Shown one piece after another: positions 5,514-6,484 of a DNA stretch of 6,484 nucleotides. The DNA is taken from NCBI RefSeq assembly GCF_934277605.1, contig NZ_CAKQVD010000082.1, positions 1 to 6,484 on the forward strand. Reading direction: 5' to 3'. How positions within the stretch are numbered: position 1 is the stretch's first letter; the number at the start of each line of letters is the position of its first letter. Position numbers and translations under genes: made by a program. The stretch is from an uncultured Anaerotignum sp. (GTDB lineage Bacteria; Bacillota; Clostridia; Lachnospirales; Anaerotignaceae). Under the pieces are notes generated by a model. It made no database searches, was not told where the DNA came from, and was given only the letters and a program-made list of their open reading frames with translations.

Positions 5514-5530
5514 TTAAGAAACCGTTAAGG
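5514..5530 (+). repeat. Second TTAAGR pair with 11-bp spacing, abutting the proximal promoter
   Basis: TTAAGA (5514-5519) and TTAAGG (5525-5530) start exactly 11 bp apart and end one base before the -35 box at 5532. They repeat the hexamer and the spacing of the triple array at 5205-5233. The position suits an activator that touches RNA polymerase. Confidence 0.55.
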
Positions 5531-5531
5531 T

Positions 5532-5559
5532 TTGGAAGCAATAGTATTGCACTTATAAT
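5532..5559 (+). promoter_or_regulatory. Proximal promoter of the symporter gene with palindrome in its spacer
   Basis: The -35 box is TTGGAA (5532-5537, 4 of 6 matches). The -10 box TATAAT (5554-5559) is a perfect match. The spacer is 16 bp. Within it, GCAATA-G-TATTGC (5538-5550) is a perfect 6-1-6 inverted repeat that nearly fills the spacer, a classic repressor position. Transcription would start near 5566, giving a leader of about 23 nt with GGGAGG (5574-5579). Confidence 0.7.
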
Positions 5560-5588
5560 CAATTACATTTTTTGGGAGGGAATTGTAA

Positions 5589-6484
5589 ATGGAAGCTTTT
5601 AACAATGTAGTGCTGTCCATCAAGGATTTCTTGTGGGGGCCTATTATGCTGTGTCTGCTGATTGGTACACATGTACTGTTGACAATCAGAACAAAAGGAA
5701 TTCAGAGAAAGACCTTCACAGGTGTAAAACTGTCTGTAACACCGGATAAGGAAGCATCCGGCGACATCGGCGGCTTTGCTGCCCTGGCAACAGCACTTGC
5801 AGCTACCATCGGTACTGGTAACATTGTAGGTGTTGCAACAGCAATCGGCATCGGCGGCCCCGGTGCTGTATTCTGGATGTGGTTCACAGGTTTGCTGGGT
5901 ATGGCAACCAAATACGGTGAAGCAACACTGGCAGTTAAATACCGTGTGAAAGCAGCCGATGGCTCTTTCATCGGTGGTCCCATGTACGCTCTGGAAAGAG
6001 GTTTGGGCCATAAATGGTTGGGTGTCCTGTTCGCAATCTTTACAGGTATCGCTTGCTTCGGTATCGGTAACATGACACAGGCAAACTCCATCGCAGAATC
6101 CATGAGTGGTACATTCGGCATTCCTAAAATCGCAACAGGTATCGTTCTGATGATTATCACAGGTCTGGTTATTCTGGGCGGCGTTAAGTCCATCTCCAAG
6201 GTATGCGAAAAGCTGATTCCTTTGATGGCTGGTCTGTATATTGTAGGTTGTATCGTAATCTGTATCGTGAATGGTGCGCATATTCCCGCAGCCTTCGCAG
6301 CAATCGTACAAGGCGCATTCAACCCTGCAGCAGCAGGCGGCGGCTTTGTTGGTGCAACAGTAGTAGCTTGTATCCGTGCCGGCGTATCCCGTGGTCTGTT
6401 CACAAACGAATCCGGTTTGGGTTCTGCTCCTATCGTTGACGCTTGTGCGGCAACAAGAAACCCTGCAAGACAGGCGTTGATTTC
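5589..6484 (+). CDS. Alanine/glycine:cation symporter (AGCS family), 3' end cut off by window
   Basis: The visible 298 codons encode the N-terminal two thirds of a sodium- or proton-coupled amino-acid carrier (PF01235, AGCS family, usually about 450-490 residues) in the cytoplasmic membrane. The start is ATG 5589, with GGGAGG 9-10 bases upstream. A first membrane segment spans about 14-33. The family signature IGTGNIVGVATAIGIGGPG (74-92) carries the substrate- and ion-binding segment, followed by FWMWFTGLLGMATKYGE (95-111). Later segments lie near 143-164, 180-199 and 208-228, and the conserved GLFTNESGLGSAP is at 269-281. The frame is open to the window end with no sign of damage. Codon choice favours ATC and GGT, unlike the upstream genes, which suggests high expression. 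It probably imports alanine or glycine; the exact substrate is not readable. Confidence 0.95.
   Translation, partial: MEAFNNVVLSIKDFLWGPIMLCLLIGTHVLLTIRTKGIQRKTFTGVKLSVTPDKEASGDIGGFAALATALAATIGTGNIVGVATAIGIGGPGAVFWMWFTGLLGMATKYGEATLAVKYRVKAADGSFIGGPMYALERGLGHKWLGVLFAIFTGIACFGIGNMTQANSIAESMSGTFGIPKIATGIVLMIITGLVILGGVKSISKVCEKLIPLMAGLYIVGCIVICIVNGAHIPAAFAAIVQGAFNPAAAGGGFVGATVVACIRAGVSRGLFTNESGLGSAPIVDACAATRNPARQALI

Larger units (their letters stand above)
5080..5588 (+). other. Long A/T-rich intergenic and leader region before the symporter gene
   Basis: About 510 nt contain no convincing gene on either strand. Only very short frames occur, such as an ATG at 5487 encoding 13 residues without a ribosome binding site. 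The region holds 11-bp-spaced direct repeats (5205-5233 and 5514-5530), two promoter candidates (5361-5389 and 5532-5559), GGCGATT repeats (5334-5349), a possible RNA fold (5435-5493) and a palindromic operator candidate (5538-5550). I find no T-box, glycine or lysine riboswitch core. All of this most likely controls the symporter. Confidence 0.7.

Noticed and set aside
5487..5528. A 13-codon basic leader peptide (ATG 5487)
   Set aside because: No ribosome binding site precedes it. It overlaps the putative direct-repeat site and is too short to support.
5390..5588. Glycine riboswitch or T-box before the symporter
   Set aside because: Neither the glycine aptamer core nor the T-box GGTGG-type element can be found in the leader.
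5559..6403. Two long minus-strand open frames (250 and 233 codons) opposite the symporter gene
   Set aside because: The plus-strand frame encodes an unmistakable AGCS transporter. The antisense products are Cys/Thr- or Pro/Ala-rich without family signatures.

Overview
The window looks like a chromosomal segment of an anaerobic, moderate-G+C Bacillota, most likely a member of the Clostridia and perhaps Lachnospiraceae-like. The evidence is strong AGGAGG-type ribosome binding sites, sigma-A-type promoters, GNRA/U-tract terminators, a fermentative iron-dependent alcohol dehydrogenase paired with an aldehyde dehydrogenase, and a DUF134/Mrp/NifX-like gene set often seen in anaerobes. The species call is inference. 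I see no mobile element, CRISPR array or rRNA.

Layout. Bases 5-150 hold tRNA-Glu(TTC) and tRNA-Cys(GCA), followed by one clear terminator (154-181) and a second long hairpin with a T-run (207-247). A good promoter (250-278) then drives a two-gene unit: an iron-containing alcohol dehydrogenase (312-1523) and a class-3-like aldehyde dehydrogenase (1525-2889), one base apart. A hairpin at 2899-2940 can terminate from both sides. It separates this unit from a convergent minus-strand gene for a 100-residue, three-helix membrane protein of unknown function (3245-2943).

A divergent promoter region (about 3246-3400) serves that small gene and a plus-strand operon of three genes. These are a DUF134 helix-turn-helix regulator (3401-3757), an Mrp/NBP35-type P-loop iron-sulfur carrier ATPase (3784-4611) and a NifX/NifB-C-terminal-like cluster-binding protein with a His/Cys-rich tail (4629-5030). 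The operon ends at a strong terminator (5052-5079). Regulator, ATPase and cluster-binding protein together suggest a metal-cluster assembly or delivery module. No nitrogenase structural gene is present. The operon promoter carries a perfect 12-bp palindrome on its -35 box, and half of it is repeated in the leader, which suggests autoregulation.

Bases 5080-5588 are about 510 nt without a gene, but they are rich in signals. There are three TTAAGA hexamers spaced exactly 11 bp apart, a second pair of TTAAGR hexamers at the same spacing directly against a -35 box, two promoter candidates, a perfect 6-1-6 palindrome filling a promoter spacer, and a possible RNA fold. This region precedes an alanine/glycine:cation symporter gene (5589 onward, cut by the window end). 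Its codon usage (ATC, GGT) differs sharply from that of the genes before it and suggests high expression.
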